From Pelobates cultripes (lineage: Eukaryota > Chordata > Amphibia > Anura > Pelobatidae): DNA of 64,000 bases. Below, piece after piece: positions 21,810-34,425 of this stretch. Position numbers and translations under genes: made by a program. Location of the stretch: contig OW240914.1 of NCBI GenBank assembly GCA_933207985.1, positions 284,012,236 to 284,076,235 of the forward strand, in the 5' to 3' direction. Each line of letters opens with the position of its first letter. Within the stretch, counting starts at the first letter, position 1. Below the pieces are notes generated by a model that made no database searches, had not been told where the DNA came from, and saw nothing but the letters and a program-made list of their open reading frames with translations.

Positions 21810-24800
21810 GCCTTTAAATGGGATACAGCATGCTGTAAATGTGTTGTTTTTTTATGAAAATGCTTGAGTTATTTTAATTTTGTTGCATTGTATATTTTTC
21901 CAGAAATTGTTGAATCAGTCTAGAAAATTTTAATGTGTGTTACAGCGCTCCAGTAGAGAACTGTGCTTTGCTGCAGCACTAAAAGTGTTAAGTAAGTGCG
22001 CGTTAGACAGATAGAGAATGCTCAATTAGATTTCACAACCTCTAAAGTGTGTCTAACTGGATATTTAATTGGAGCATGTTAGTGTCAAGCCTCAACACCC
22101 CAACATGCAAGCCAAGGGACTACAGGTATCCTTACCTATACTATAAGGTATATGTATTACTGGTCTTTAGAGTGGCCAGGCTTAACTTACAAAATTATAG
22201 AATACAGTCGGCAAGCAGATAAGAATAAACAGACAAAGTGAAGGATTGGAGAAAAGCAACAGAATAAATAATTAAAGTCAAGGATTCCAGAGATTCCAAG
22301 TCAAAATAAACTCTTGAGTAACATAGACCATAACAGAGCATAGGCAGGTGGTCAGCATGACCTTACATAGCCCCAGGTTATATTTAATTGGGCTATGTCA
22401 ATAATAGCATTAAAATGTGCATTATATGCTTTGTTTGATCAACGCAGTTTGTCTCAACATAAAAATATGATGCAGGTCTAGGGGCATATAAATAGACTGT
22501 GAAAGGGAGAGTCCTTATCAGTGTCGTTGCCAGAATGATGCTTTCCCTGTCCAGAACACAGTAAAACTATACTGATATGGGACATATTTTATTTTTTCTA
22601 TTATTTTTATTAAATTTACCATGCTATTGACCTAAAGCATAAGACATGAATTACATTTGTTGTTCACACGTGTTGGCTTACAATCATATAACGCTCCCCA
22701 TCTCCTCTCCCCCCCATTTTTTTAGTGACCTGGATGGAATAAGTATATAGACTAAATCTATAGCTCAGGCGTTAGTCTCCACTATGGCAGTTATTTTACT
22801 GCCTATAGTACTCAGAGTTCAAGAAGAGCTCAGGGTCTGCAGAAAATAGCACACGTGTACTTCAGTAAATCTCCTTTTAAGAATTTCAATTAAATATTAT
22901 AGTCACTTTATAAATCTTTCACATGAAATGATTGCATTTCTCAAATATGAAAAATGAGATATTTGCCAGTTTTTCCAATGTGGTATTGGTTTTCCTTTCC
23001 GTGGCTTTGCAAATGTGACTTGTTTATCTCTTGTACATCTGAATGCACTTATTACAGTTAATTGGATAATTGTGTTTAATTTTAGATTTATCTAAAATAT
23101 CTATATGATATATTGTGCTTTGTGTGTTACTATTCTCAACTTATTCTTCTGTGTGGCAAAACATTTATATAAAAAATATGTAATAGACTAAGTAATGTGA
23201 TCACGTAACATTCCTGATTTCGGCAGGATAGTCTTTATTTTAGGTAATGATGAAGAAAAATAGACCAAGTACATAGAGATGATGTTGTAAATGGTCCCTC
23301 CTGGACTCGAGACACTGCCACACTATTTTGTATACATTAAATAGGAGTACCTGCTGTCTCCACATTATGATTTTGTTCCCAGGTGTCCCACCTTTCCTGT
23401 CAGGTCAACTAATTATAGGTATCATCCATGACACAAGTGCCTCCAGTATCTGCCTGCCTTGTTCCGCTCAGCATAGCCCCCAATGTTGGGAGGTAAGGTT
23501 AGATCATTGACAGGGTTTGTCACTAAAGTTTGAATTGTAAGAATTCCAAAAAGAATTGAAAGCATTTTTTTTTTTGCCAACATGGCTAAAGTGGAAAAAT
23601 TGGAAGACACTTAGAATTCCTGACACACTTTAATGAATTAGCAGAATGAGTTTTTCAATCATCCTGACTGGGTTGCTGTTATTGTAGGAAGTTAGCACTT
23701 ATATTATAAAGATATAGTGTCCCACTAAGGGAGACTAAAAACAGGGGTCCACTAGCGTAAGAAAGAGGGGGAGATAGGAAAGGGAACCCCACCTTTCATG
23801 AATCTAAGGATATGTAAAAAATGCAAGCATTAGACAAAAAATGGGTAACAAAATGGAGATAGACTAAACGATCCTCTAAGGCACAGGGTCCCCAGTTCCC
23901 CTAGCGTCAGACCAAATGGATAAATAGATATATGTCAGGTAAGAGGGGAAGTAAAATAAGAGGTACGAAAGAGAAGACCAGAGGATCTAATCAAAAGTCT
24001 AATGAAAACCTCAAAAGACTCTCCCTTAAGGTTACCTCAATACCGTGGACTTGCCACTAATGTCTACCTGAACCATCTCTCTCTACTACAGTTAGAAAAT
24101 AAATACATAATGAAAAAATACCTTAAGAGAAAATACTCATAGTGGTATCAAAAAACGTGCTACCATGTAAGGTGTAAAAAATAAAAAAATAAACTCAGCA
24201 CGCCGTCATCAGGAGCATGTTTATTCCTTTATCCTTTGATATATTATGAAGTTGTACATACTAAATTTGGTTAATGCAGAAACTGTACAAAGTCTAAAAA
24301 AGCAAACTAAAATGTGCAGTAAAGTTCGAACATTAGCAGTTGACCTTTGTATTAGAGTTTTTGTAGGAACGTACAATAATTGTTATTTCAATAAACAAAA
24401 CTGTATACATATTTTTCTTTTCTTTCCTTCTAAATGCAAATAGGTCATTTGCATTTGTTTGAATATATATTATTATATTAATATATGTTTTTGTTTGTTT
24501 CATTCTATGTGTACAACTCTCTATATGAATGAATCCAAACGATTTCGGAAGACTGCCTGTTCTGGGATACAGTAGTTTGTACCATCAGAATAAAACTACT
24601 GTTCCCAGCATGCATGAGAAATGTGGCAGCAGGTCCCGATACGTCACTTCTGGTGAGTACCAAGTGCAGCCAAATGCCCTGGATAAAAATTCGAGAATGG
24701 ATGTGACGCGGTGATTAACGCCGCGTCCGGCCTGTCGATATATGATGTGATTAATTGAGAGCCACCTGGGATAATGGACTCTATCAACACATTGGACAAG

Positions 24801-24983
24801 ATGTATTTCAATGGACCAATAGGAAAACCTGGTGGGGATATTTAAAGATAAGAGAAAGCAGCTGTGACCACACACTGATTGAGAAAGCCGATTGATCTGA
24901 GAAAAAAGCGTCTCGGCAAGAGGATCCTTTTTGGGATACTTTTTAATTTTTGATTATTGTTTATTTTGTTTTTTTTATGTGTT
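21810..24983. other. AT-rich stretch with unclassified repeat-like blocks, no gene seen
   Basis: Segments at about 22080-22400, 23700-24200 and 24510-24950 have the look of worn dispersed repeats, for example CCATCAGAATAAAACTACTG and AGCAGCTGTGACCACACACT. I could not assign them to a family. Open frames up to 96 codons (24585-24875 antisense) lack domains. Confidence 0.3.
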
Positions 24984-25712
24984 TTAACCCCTTAAGGACA
25001 GAGCCAAATGTACACGTTGTGAACGAAACAAAATGTAAACAAAACCTGGCATTTGCGCTACATGTCTGTCCAACCGTAATTCACCTCTTTCATATTAAAT
25101 GCACCCACCCTTATTATATATCATTTTATTCAGGGGAAACAGGGCTTTCATTTAATATCAAATATTTAGCTATGAAACATAATTTAATATGAAAATGGGA
25201 GAAAATAAGATTTTTTTGATTTTTTTAGTTCTACATGACATTTTAACGGTCAATGTCATAATACTGTTTGCTTTTACTGCAATAAAATACACATATTTGT
25301 ATTCAGCAAAGTCTCATGTGTAAGACAGTACCCCCTATGTACAGGTTTTATGGCGTTTTGGGAAGTTACAGGGTCAAATATAGCACGTTACATTTGAAAT
25401 TGAAATTCGCCAGATTGGTTACGTTGCCTTTGGGACTTTATAGTAGCCCAGGAATGAAATTTACACCCATAATGGCATACCATTTGCAATAGTAGACAAC
25501 CCACGGTATTGCAAATGGGGTATGTCCAGTCTTTTTTAGTAGCCATTTGGTAGTAGCTCCCTGGGAGTTCCCCCCACCACGATCGCCGGCCTGGGACCGC
25601 CGGCGACCGGGTAAGTAAACAGAAACCGGAGGGCGTACAATTACGCCCGGCGGCGTTTTAGAGCCGCCTAAAATACGGCGTAATTGTACGTCCTCCGGTC
25701 AGAAGGGGTTAA
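24984..25712. mobile_element. TTAACCCC-type MITE, long subtype
   Basis: The element begins TTAACCCCTTAAGGACAG (24984) and ends CAGAAGGGGTTAA (25712), giving TTAA at both outer ends. Its body is about 70-75% alike by eye to 38130-38767, sharing TTTGCGCTACATGTCTGT and GTAGACAACCCACGGTATTG. The right part is GC-rich (CCGGCGACCGGG, CGCCCGGCGGCG). No coding capacity was found. Confidence 0.75.
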
Positions 25713-26544
25713 TATACAATAAATCCTTATTTTAGTCCTACTCCAGCTTCCTCCACTTCTGCTTCCAAAAAGAAGGGTGGTGCCCTCTTTATAGGCACTC
25801 AAGCAATTGTACCCAGAGGTATATTAGGGTAATCCAGATGTGGACCCCTTGCTCATGGTGCCTAGAGAGATATTGACTATACTTCACTGAGGATGCCTAA
25901 CAGGGTTGAAATGATCATCTGGGTTTACTGTATCTCTCGAGCAGATAGAGCCAGGCTGTATTTCAGATCTGTTCTGCCCTTTTGGTCTGGTTCTCTCTGT
26001 AATGGCACAAGATGAGCTAAAACTAGTTTGAGAACTGAGGGGGGCCAGCCAAAAGGCAGGCAAATTGCCATTCTCATCAGTCTTTTGCAACTTGTTTTTT
26101 GCTACCCAGAGCCAGGTTCCATTGGCTCTGAGAAAGGTAACTTGCACTTTATAGTTTAAGCACCTTTTGACTTAACGTACTTCACCATAGAGGTCTCTAT
26201 TCTTATCTTTTATCCCCTGAGGACATTCGTTGACACAAAGAAAGAGTTAAGTGCCACCCAATGGCACAGAAGCTGTTGTGATTTGAGCCTGTCATTTTAG
26301 AGGCTTTAATCAATGTGAGTTTACATTTCATAGTTTATGTTATATTGCACGTATATAACACAGATTTGTGCTATGTTGTGTTTCCTTCTCTCTCCCACAA
26401 TTATGTTTGTCTAATATACAACGTGGCATTTGGAGTAAGTGAATACCACTCTCCTGCTTTTACTTACTCTATCTATAGCGCTCCACTTAAATATATGGCA
26501 AAGGTGCGAATATTTTTCAAACCTTGACGTATATAACCTTCTTA
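25713..26544. other. Gene-free stretch
   Basis: No open frame with a recognisable domain. The antisense frame at 25884-26147 (87 codons) is unassigned and probably fortuitous. Confidence 0.35.
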
Positions 26545-26995
26545 AAATATATATCAGGCTAAGGTGCTGGTCCATGCCATTGTTCTTTCTCGCCTTGACT
26601 ACTGAAATCCCCTTCTCAGTGGTCTTACGTGTTCCCAGATTGCACCACTGCAATCTATAATGAATATGGCGGCAAGGCTCATTTTCCTGTCCGCCCGCAC
26701 CTCCCACGCCTCCTTCCTCTGTCAGTCCCTACATTGGCTTCCAGTTAGATATAGAGCTTAATTTAAGATCCTGATGCTTGCTTACAAGTCCCTACTTAAT
26801 GCTGCTCCAACCTACCTATCCTCCCAAATACACAAGTATGTCCCGTTGAGGCCCCTGCGCTCTGCCAAAGACCTACGTCTATCCTCTGTCTGTACTCTTA
26901 CATCTGATGCTCACCTCCAAGTCTTCTCCAGGGCTTTTCTGTGGAACTCCCTTCCCTTCTCCACTCCTTAAAATAATCTTTGAAAATACACTTCT
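26545..26995 (+). pseudogene. CR1/L2-group LINE reverse transcriptase, C-terminal fragment
   Basis: The sense frame gives VLVHAIVLSRLDY, then a stop in place of Cys (TGA), then NPLLSGL, SLHWLPV, LAYKSLLNAAPTYLS and FLWNSLPF. These blocks are typical of the region after the RT active site in CR1/L2-group LINEs. A further stop follows the WLPVRYRA block, after which 26774-26971 stays open. Upstream RT and endonuclease domains are missing, as expected for a 5'-truncated copy. A related copy lies antisense at about 58990-59850. Confidence 0.75.
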
Positions 26996-27904
26996 TCAGG
27001 AAAGCATATCATTTTAACTGTTAGTGTTATCTGGATAAGAAAGACAGTCATTGCTTTAAAGTAGCAGCAGTGATAGGCTCCTTTTAAGTATTTAAACTGC
27101 ATAGAGCTGTACAGCAGAACTGATATGTTGTAACCTTTAAACTCAAGAAAGTGCACTTTCAAATAACTGACAAAATGAATGACTGTCCTTTTAATGTACT
27201 TAAAGTTAAGGTCCTGTAAATGATTCTGAAATTATGTTCAAAGAAAAGCGAACTCTGAGGTTTTTTTTCTACTCAGTAATGATTTTTATTGTACTTTTTT
27301 AGTACTTTGCTGCCAATAAATGGAATACATCCAACCTTCCAGGGAATAAGAAAAATAATTGCATCCTTGGCAACTTCACGATAAAATCGATGACTTGATT
27401 GTAAAAAAAAAAAAAAGACTGCAAATGATCAGCTATTGTGGAACATGATCAAAAGACTAGATACACTGTTAACGTTTTTTATGCAATCTGTGAATAAGTT
27501 CCCGCCTGCTGCGCAGCTGTAAACCGTCCTCACAATGCTGCTTAATTGGATTGAGCAATTGAAATCAATTGTTACTGTTCCACAGGACTACAGAAATGTA
27601 CAATACTTATTCCGCTTTACACAGAGAACATTTAACTTCCCATCAAATGCGTTTTGGTGTTTGAATGTGGCATTCCTGCGACCAGACTCATAAGTGGACA
27701 CAAGGCGAATGATTAACTAAAACATTGCTCTTAACAATCTTGAAGAAAAAGAATACTGAAAAGAAAAAAACATCAAATAAAGCAACTAAAAAAGTTACTG
27801 GCATAACGACTGTGTTGTTAAATGCATTGATAGTTGTGTAGTTTGATTTATTTCAATTTTGTATCATTGTGGTTTTACTATCCCTTGACACTGCCAAGCA
27901 TTAT
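26996..27904. other. Gene-free stretch with a candidate conserved non-coding block
   Basis: No coding frame is supported. The segment 27430-27720 is non-repetitive. It contains several ATTG/CAATT-type homeodomain or SOX-like sites within 27541-27575 (TTAATTGGATTGAGCAATTG). Regulatory function is a guess. Confidence 0.3.
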
Positions 27905-28061
27905 GGGGAGCTTTATCTAAGTGTCATGTTCTGGAACATGGTGCAAAGTACTAAGGATGAGGCAATCACCACTGGAGCCAGCAGGTACATTGCATTTGTG
28001 AGTTCTCCCTTTTACACCTTTACATCATTTTTCTGAACCTGATACTTTGATAAATCTCCCC
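27905..28061. mobile_element. Foldback MITE (GGGGAGNTTTATC termini)
   Basis: The left arm starts GGGGAGCTTTATCTAAGTGT and the right arm ends TACTTTGATAAATCTCCCC, its imperfect reverse complement. The similarity runs about 50 bases inward on each side. No coding capacity and no clear target duplication were seen. Confidence 0.55.
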
Positions 28062-31000
28062 TCATTTTTCCTGTGATGCAAAGCATTGTGGGAAACATAG
28101 ATGGAGTGCAAAAGATTACTGCTACTTTCACAACCTAGCCTGAGTTGACAAAGTGAAATAGTAATAATGTGTGTGGCATTATTCTAAAACTAGAAATGTA
28201 GTTTTCACATTTTTAGCTTCGTTTCAGCATCAGTTTAATGCTCAGTGTCATCTGCAAACACTAAAACATGACTTTCAATGCCTGTCTCAAGATCATTTAT
28301 AACTATGTTAAATAGAAGCAGTCCCAAATTTTACTGTTGTGAATATGATGTTTTTGAGTTGCTCTAATGATGTCAGATGACAGGGCTATTTAAATACACT
28401 CCACTAGGAAAACTTTGCCCTGTCATGGTCTCTAGTAGCTTGCCAGTGTTTTCCTTCTGCGTTTGATTATTCTGGATTTTTACCTTGGCTTGTTTATTGA
28501 CTTCTGTGCTTCATGACTTTTGACTTGTCTTTACATCCTGTTGTATCCCTTGACCTTTGCTTGTTTTCTGATCATTCTCACCTTTGTGATAACGCTAAGC
28601 CCGGCCACCTCTTAGGACTGGTAATAGGTCCTGTCTTTCTCACTTTCCTAGATTAGCATCCCATTCTGACAGTGGTCTTAAAAAATGTAGGTTTTGGACT
28701 AGGACTGTACATAAAATGTCTTATAAAAAACTACTAATACAATATGTTATGAAAGAGGGAGACCTACCAGACCCAGGACAAATATTTTAGCAAATGGGCA
28801 ATGTCTGTCAGTTTGATCATTGAAGTAATTGTCTTAATATAGTGAAATAGTTTATTAACTTTAACACCTCGTACAACATAAAAGCTGGTCATATCAATTC
28901 TATATAAATATATTATTTTTTATAAACAGGATTTGAAATGTTTCTAATGTACCATTAAACAAATATTTTATTTTTTTATTTTTGCATAAATAAATTAACA
29001 TTTCTTACGTTAACACATTAAATTACCATATATCCTGTGGTTCAGTTTCCAAGAAAAGTTGTATTTCCCCTAGGCTGTGATTAAACATCCACCATTTATT
29101 ACAATCTCGGATTACATTGCCAGTGGCAATATTATCACACACATATAAAACACTCATGGGTTTCATTTAGTAACTTATTATATTTATTTATTTATTTATT
29201 TAGAGTTCTGATCATGTAAAATCATTATTATATAACAGAAGAACATATATACAGAAAAAAAGGTTGAGAATTCCACAAGATTGTCACTAATATCACACCT
29301 GCAAGGTCATCGGAATGATGTGAAAATCTCATAGAATGCTGACACATGTTATCAACAACTTATTGAAGATCCTAAATTGATGAGTACAAATGTATGCAAT
29401 GGTTTGGATTCAATACATTGTGGCCAGTCTCTTATACAGGCTTTAATGATTGCTGGCCCATTCTGGCCCATTCCTTCTTCTAGAACGGCTCACTTTTAAG
29501 GGGATTTGAAAATGTCATATTCAGTAATTTTTTTTAACTGTACCAATGCCGTTACAAAAATTAGAATTATTATGTTTGAAATGTGTTTAAATATTTAGAT
29601 TTAATCAGACTAATTCAGTAAATTGGGAATTGCTGGGAAATGTAAAGTGATTTCAAGTTTTAAGTCTGAACTAAAAGCATGGCTAATTTGGCGGATTTTT
29701 CCAATATGGCTATTGGCCTAAAATTTGAATTAATTTTGACATCCTGATAGTTTACAATTTAGTTAATAACTGGGTTTGTCTTTTTCTCCACTCAACTTTA
29801 TGATAAATTATTTTACCCTTTCCTCCAGAGTGACATAATGTACTTAGTCCAACGGCAACAAAGAAACCTCAAAAGACCAAATGTATTGCCAGGTGGAATA
29901 ATATTGTTAAGTTCCAGCTCATCATTTGTCCTCTTGATAGATATTTGTCAATGCGACCAAAGCATATTTAAAAAAAATAGTTTTCTGGATCAAAACTATT
30001 GAATATTTTTGCAGTCTTTAATTAATGAAGGCTATGGCATTTCTACACTTATGGTGTTTCCAAAATATTTTTTTTACCATTGCAGGTTCATTAAATTATA
30101 TACAAATAATTTATAGCAGATTGTTTCAATTTTAAACATTTGTACATCTTAGCCATGCTGTGAAGATGCCTAATATTAAAGGTTACTTCATAAACCGCAG
30201 CCAATTCCTTTCAGTGTAATTCTTTCACTGCAAACCACGAGCCAAATTTTTTGGTCCTTTAAAGGACAAAAGCAGGAAACGTAGTAGTCATTGTATGAGA
30301 CAACCATTGTTCTTCGCTTCCAGCTAGTGGTAAGTAAACTAAAAGTATCTGCAATCTTTGTTGTAATACACACACTAAACATGGCACAGACACAAATTTT
30401 AAGTAATTGGCGTAAATATTTTATTTTTTTATAATTATTTCCATTTTAAATATATAAGCAGACAATATTTACGTTATAGTTGATATCATGCCTGACCCAT
30501 ATTTTTTTTTTTAAATACCTATAAAATATTGACCGATGTTTTATGGATTCTTCATTGTACATAGGAATTCCCTGAAAACTAGCCTGACTCGCAGCCTGAA
30601 TGAAATGTCACGTTGCTTAGTCAGACATTAAATCGTCTACAAACACTGGGAAAACTATTTTTATGAAAATTGCACTGATTGCGGTGGCCATCAAAGCACT
30701 TTGTAAACCTTTCAAAACTTAATTACATTAAAATAACAAGAAAGATTGATAAGAGAAATATTACAGGAAATTGGTAAAGCTTAGGGGAGACAAATAATAA
30801 ATTGGCATTATCAATACTGAAAAAAAAACCCTGATGTCAGTCCTGAAGAATTCAGAGATGAGTTCACAGCTAAAATAAATGTACAGACTCCATGAACACT
30901 GATCCATGACATGCACACATGAACCAAACATGTGAAATGCATTATATTCTCTAGTGATCTCATTCGCCACAATAACCTCTCACCGCCTTTTGAGGACAAT

Positions 31001-31082
31001 CATTTTTAGAAATAACACATGAGATAAATCCAAAATGACTCCATAATTAGATCTAAAAATATAGCTAGCCTAGCCATATATC

Positions 31083-31128
<46 letters not shown>

Positions 31129-32081
31129 TTTTTTACATTATCTATCCATTATTTTGTGTCGTTACTCTTTCACAGATTTGCTTTCTTATTTTTAATTTCC
31201 ACAATGTTTTGATTAATAAATATGTACTTTTGTATTTTTGAAGGAAAAAAACTGATTATTTCTAAAAGTGCATTTTATACTTGATTCACATGATGTAATG
31301 TGTTTTATTCATTTATTTTCAAATATATTCAAATATATCACATATATTTTACTGATATCTATAGATGGACACAATAGATTAGCTTGGATTTGTCATTGAG
31401 TAAAAAACAAAAGAAGCCTCTTATCTGTTGAGAAAAGATCTGTCAATAAGTATTCCCATCTGGATTACATTTGCTTTCTGGAAAAAAAATGATTAACTTA
31501 ATGGAAACATTTCTATTCCCAAAAGCATTTGTAAATCAGCCACTGGGCATTAGAGTCAGACCTTGCAATGTGTTACTTTTTAAAAGCATACAAATCACAC
31601 TGTGAGAAGTCATGTAAATGTAGAACTATATAAATGTCGTATAAATGTACAAGACATATAAATATGCAACTACATTACACTAATTGCGTGGAGTTTGACG
31701 CATATGCTTCACACATTAAATGTATGTTATTCATGAACATTTAGACTATAAATACAATACTCATATATGTCAAATATCTGTAGAAGACCCTTATTAGAAC
31801 TCTATGAAATCAACTGTAATTAAAACAATCAGTGGCATAACTGGTGCTATTTAAAGCACACTACTTTCTTCTAATCTTCTTGGTCTTGATACTTTTTATT
31901 TTATACTATAGACTATTAAAAATGAATATACCCTTTCTAACCATATATATGATTCTGTTCTTTCATGATTCTACTCTTATATATTGGCAGAGAGAAATGT
32001 GCCTTTTGAGCTGATACCAGCAAGTTGATTTGTATGTGTTATAGCCCTATTTAGGGTTAATAAGTAGTAGTGATGTCCCGA
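28062..32081. other. Long AT-rich gene-free stretch
   Basis: No exon, RNA gene or clear element was recognised. The block 28355-28680 (TGCCAGTGTTTTCCTTCTGC, CCCTTGACCTTTGCTTG) may be an unclassified dispersed repeat. A TTTA microsatellite lies at about 29178-29204 and a TA microsatellite at 31088-31122. Confidence 0.35.
31088..31122. repeat. TA microsatellite
   Basis: An uninterrupted run of about 17 TA units. Confidence 0.95.
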
Positions 32082-32408
32082 ATTGTTCGCCGAACGGTTC
32101 GCGAATGGTTTGCCGCGAACGGTTTGCCACGGACTCATCATTGAGTAAACTTTGACCCTGTACCTCACAGTCAGCAGACACATTCCAGCCAATCAGCAGC
32201 AGACCCTCCCTCCCATACCCTCCCACCTCCTGGACAGCTCACTAAGAATGCAGCTTCACAATGGATGCTGTCCAGGAGGTGGGAGGGTCTGGGAGGGAGG
32301 GTCTGCTGCTGATTGGCTGGAATGTGTCTGCTGACTGTGAGGTACAGTGTCAAAGTTTACTCAATGATGAGTCCGCGGTGAACTGTTCGTGGCGAACCGT
32401 TCGCTATT
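32072..32408. mobile_element. hAT-type palindromic MITE, second copy, right end eroded
   Basis: The left end TAGTGATGTCCCGAATTGTT resembles the start of the 7258-7538 element, and CGAAC/GTTCG tracts follow. The middle is a long palindrome: CCAGCCAATCAGCAGCAGAC faces GTCTGCTGCTGATTGGCTGG. The right arm stops at CGAACCGTTCGC without the expected terminal bases. The flank TTAATAAGTA occurs before the left end and after the right end, so the duplication survives. Because of the symmetry, nearly the same short open frame appears on both strands. Confidence 0.65.
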
Positions 32409-33738
32409 AATAAGTATGTAGGGGTTTATAAAATATAATCATGTCTCATTAGAGATGTTTTACCTTTGTCTGATACCAGCAAAGTTTATTGTATGTGTAG
32501 AAGCCCTATAAAGGGTTTAATGTGAAAGGATTTATAAAATACCCCTTCCTGTCTTATTGGAGATTCTTGGCTGATATCAGCAAATCTAATGGCTAGTGTA
32601 GGACTCACCTTTTGAGGCTTGCCTTGACATGGCAGGTGAGCTTATAGTAAAATGGCCATTGGAATGAAAATAAAGAGCCTCCGTTTTGTTTAGATGTACA
32701 TAGGGATTTGGGCCAGAGCACAGGTAACTTTCTCTTTGCTTTTACTATTTATTTTGAGTTGTTAGATACTAAGCCACTGCTGCTGGAAGCGCGGTGCTTT
32801 ATTATGTGTTTATTTTACAGTTCCACTAAAGATTCTGGAATTTTGGCTCTAGGGAGTTTGGCTCCCAGTCATCTTAATGGCAGCAGTGGGAATTGTTAAA
32901 TTCTTCTAGTAGTTTTTCTGTTTTAGTATTCTACCGAATTGCTTCCATCATGGTTAAAGACCAATATTCTTTAAAGCATCATATTTTATCCTATTTTTGA
33001 AGACCTATGTCACCTTGATTTCATAGCGTATCCTGAGGTTGACTCTTACTTTAACCTGGTTTAGGGACCAGGAAATTATAAAATGTTAGCGTGTAAACAT
33101 CCCACCTGGAAAACCACATGGCCATTTAATCAGATCCCTTGCTGAGAACATTTTCTATTTCCAACAGTTTAAAAACAGTGGTGAAGATTGCATCATGTGC
33201 TCTGCATACTTGAGAAAATCAAAATGTCAGACAATTTGTGTACACGTATATATGATGACTACTACTGAACATTTTAAAAATAAAACAGATTACAATTATC
33301 TAATTACATATTTTGTTTTCAAACACTTTATTGCTTTTTAAACAAATAAAAGAGAACACAGTGGGTGCCGGGATTCCATAACCAAACACCCAAACAAAGA
33401 TTGCAAAGATTAAAGTAACTTTAAAAAACACAAAAAAACTATTAAATTAATTAAACATATATTTAATGTCCTATATAAAACTATAAAGTACCCCCTCTCC
33501 AGATATAATTTTTTTTTTTTTTTAAAGTTGCTTGACCAAAGTGTTATCAAATATATCCAATCCCTCTGCCATGGAGTAGTCTTAAAGACTACTAATTGAT
33601 GAGTTGAAATGTCTCATGATCAAGGATTTTATTATGCATAGCTAAAGTTTGTATGTATAGCTCCCAATATTTAAGAATTTTCAATGCCTACAATCCTTGA
33701 ACTGAGAGGTTTCTTCCCTGTCCAATTTGAACACATAC
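32409..33738. other. Gene-free stretch
   Basis: No supported coding or RNA feature. The block TGCCTTGACATGGCAGGTGAGC (32618 onward) has a similar inverted counterpart near 61810, which suggests a dispersed repeat. Confidence 0.3.
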
Positions 33739-34425
33739 AGGGTCATTCAATAAGGTGAGAATTCAAAGTGAATCGCAAATTTAAGGTCAAAATAGCTTAA
33801 TTGGAAAAAATCTGTTATGCTTCCAGTTAAAGGGAAACTCCAGTGCCAGGAAAGAAATCCATTTTGCTGGCACTGCAGGTTACCTTTCCCTCCCACCTCC
33901 CAATCCCCGGTTGCTGAAGGGGTGAAAACCCCTTCAGTCACTTACCAGAGGAAGCGACATGTCCCACATCGCTGCTTCTTCCTCCGCCGCAGCTCCTCCT
34001 CTTCATTACATCGGCCGGTGGGCGAGACTGATCCCGCCCGCCGGCCGGGGAGACCTAATGCGCATACGCATTAGAACTCCCCATAGGAAAGCATTAAAAA
34101 AGCTTTCCTATGGGGAAATGAGCGACGTTGGAGGTCTTCACACAGCGTGAGGACGTCCAGCGACGCTCTAGCACAGAAATCTGGAAGTGCCCTCTAGTAG
34201 ACAGTCACTAGAGGTGGAGTTAACCCTGCAAGGTAATTATTGCAGTTTATAAAAAACTGCAATAATTACACTTGCGGGGTTAAGGGTAGTGGAAGTTGGC
34301 ACCCAGACCACTCCAATGGGCAGAAGTGGTCTGGGTGCCTGGAGTGTCCCGTTGAGCTTTCAGTTCAGCTACTCTGGCTTTAAATTTGAAATTTACTTTG
34401 AATTCTGACTTTATTGAATAACCCT
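33739..34425. mobile_element. Foldback MITE interrupted by a T2-type MITE
   Basis: The left part (33739-33826) starts AGGGTCATTCAATAAGGTGA and the right part (34355-34425) ends GACTTTATTGAATAACCCT, its reverse complement. The two halves face each other across the T2 MITE at 33827-34354. An uninterrupted relative with the same type of ends is at 36442-36589. Confidence 0.65.
33827..34354. mobile_element. T2-type MITE nested in a foldback MITE
   Basis: The left end is TTAAAGGGAAACTCCAGTGC. The right end is GGAGTGTCCCGTTGA, where the last TTAA has mutated. The body matches the 21348-21809 element in reverse, including the hairpin at 34233-34269 and the CACCCAGACCACTCC / GGTCTGGGTG pair. The arms GGGGAGACCTAATGCGCA and CATAGGAAAGCATT are also shared. 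Short open frames (33817-34150) are not genes. Confidence 0.8.

Noticed and set aside
32152..32353. Matching 60-codon ORFs on both strands
   Set aside because: They are mirror products of one palindromic MITE, not paired genes.
33817..34150. Two overlapping GC-rich frames that look coding
   Set aside because: They fall within a T2-type MITE whose relatives have no such frame.
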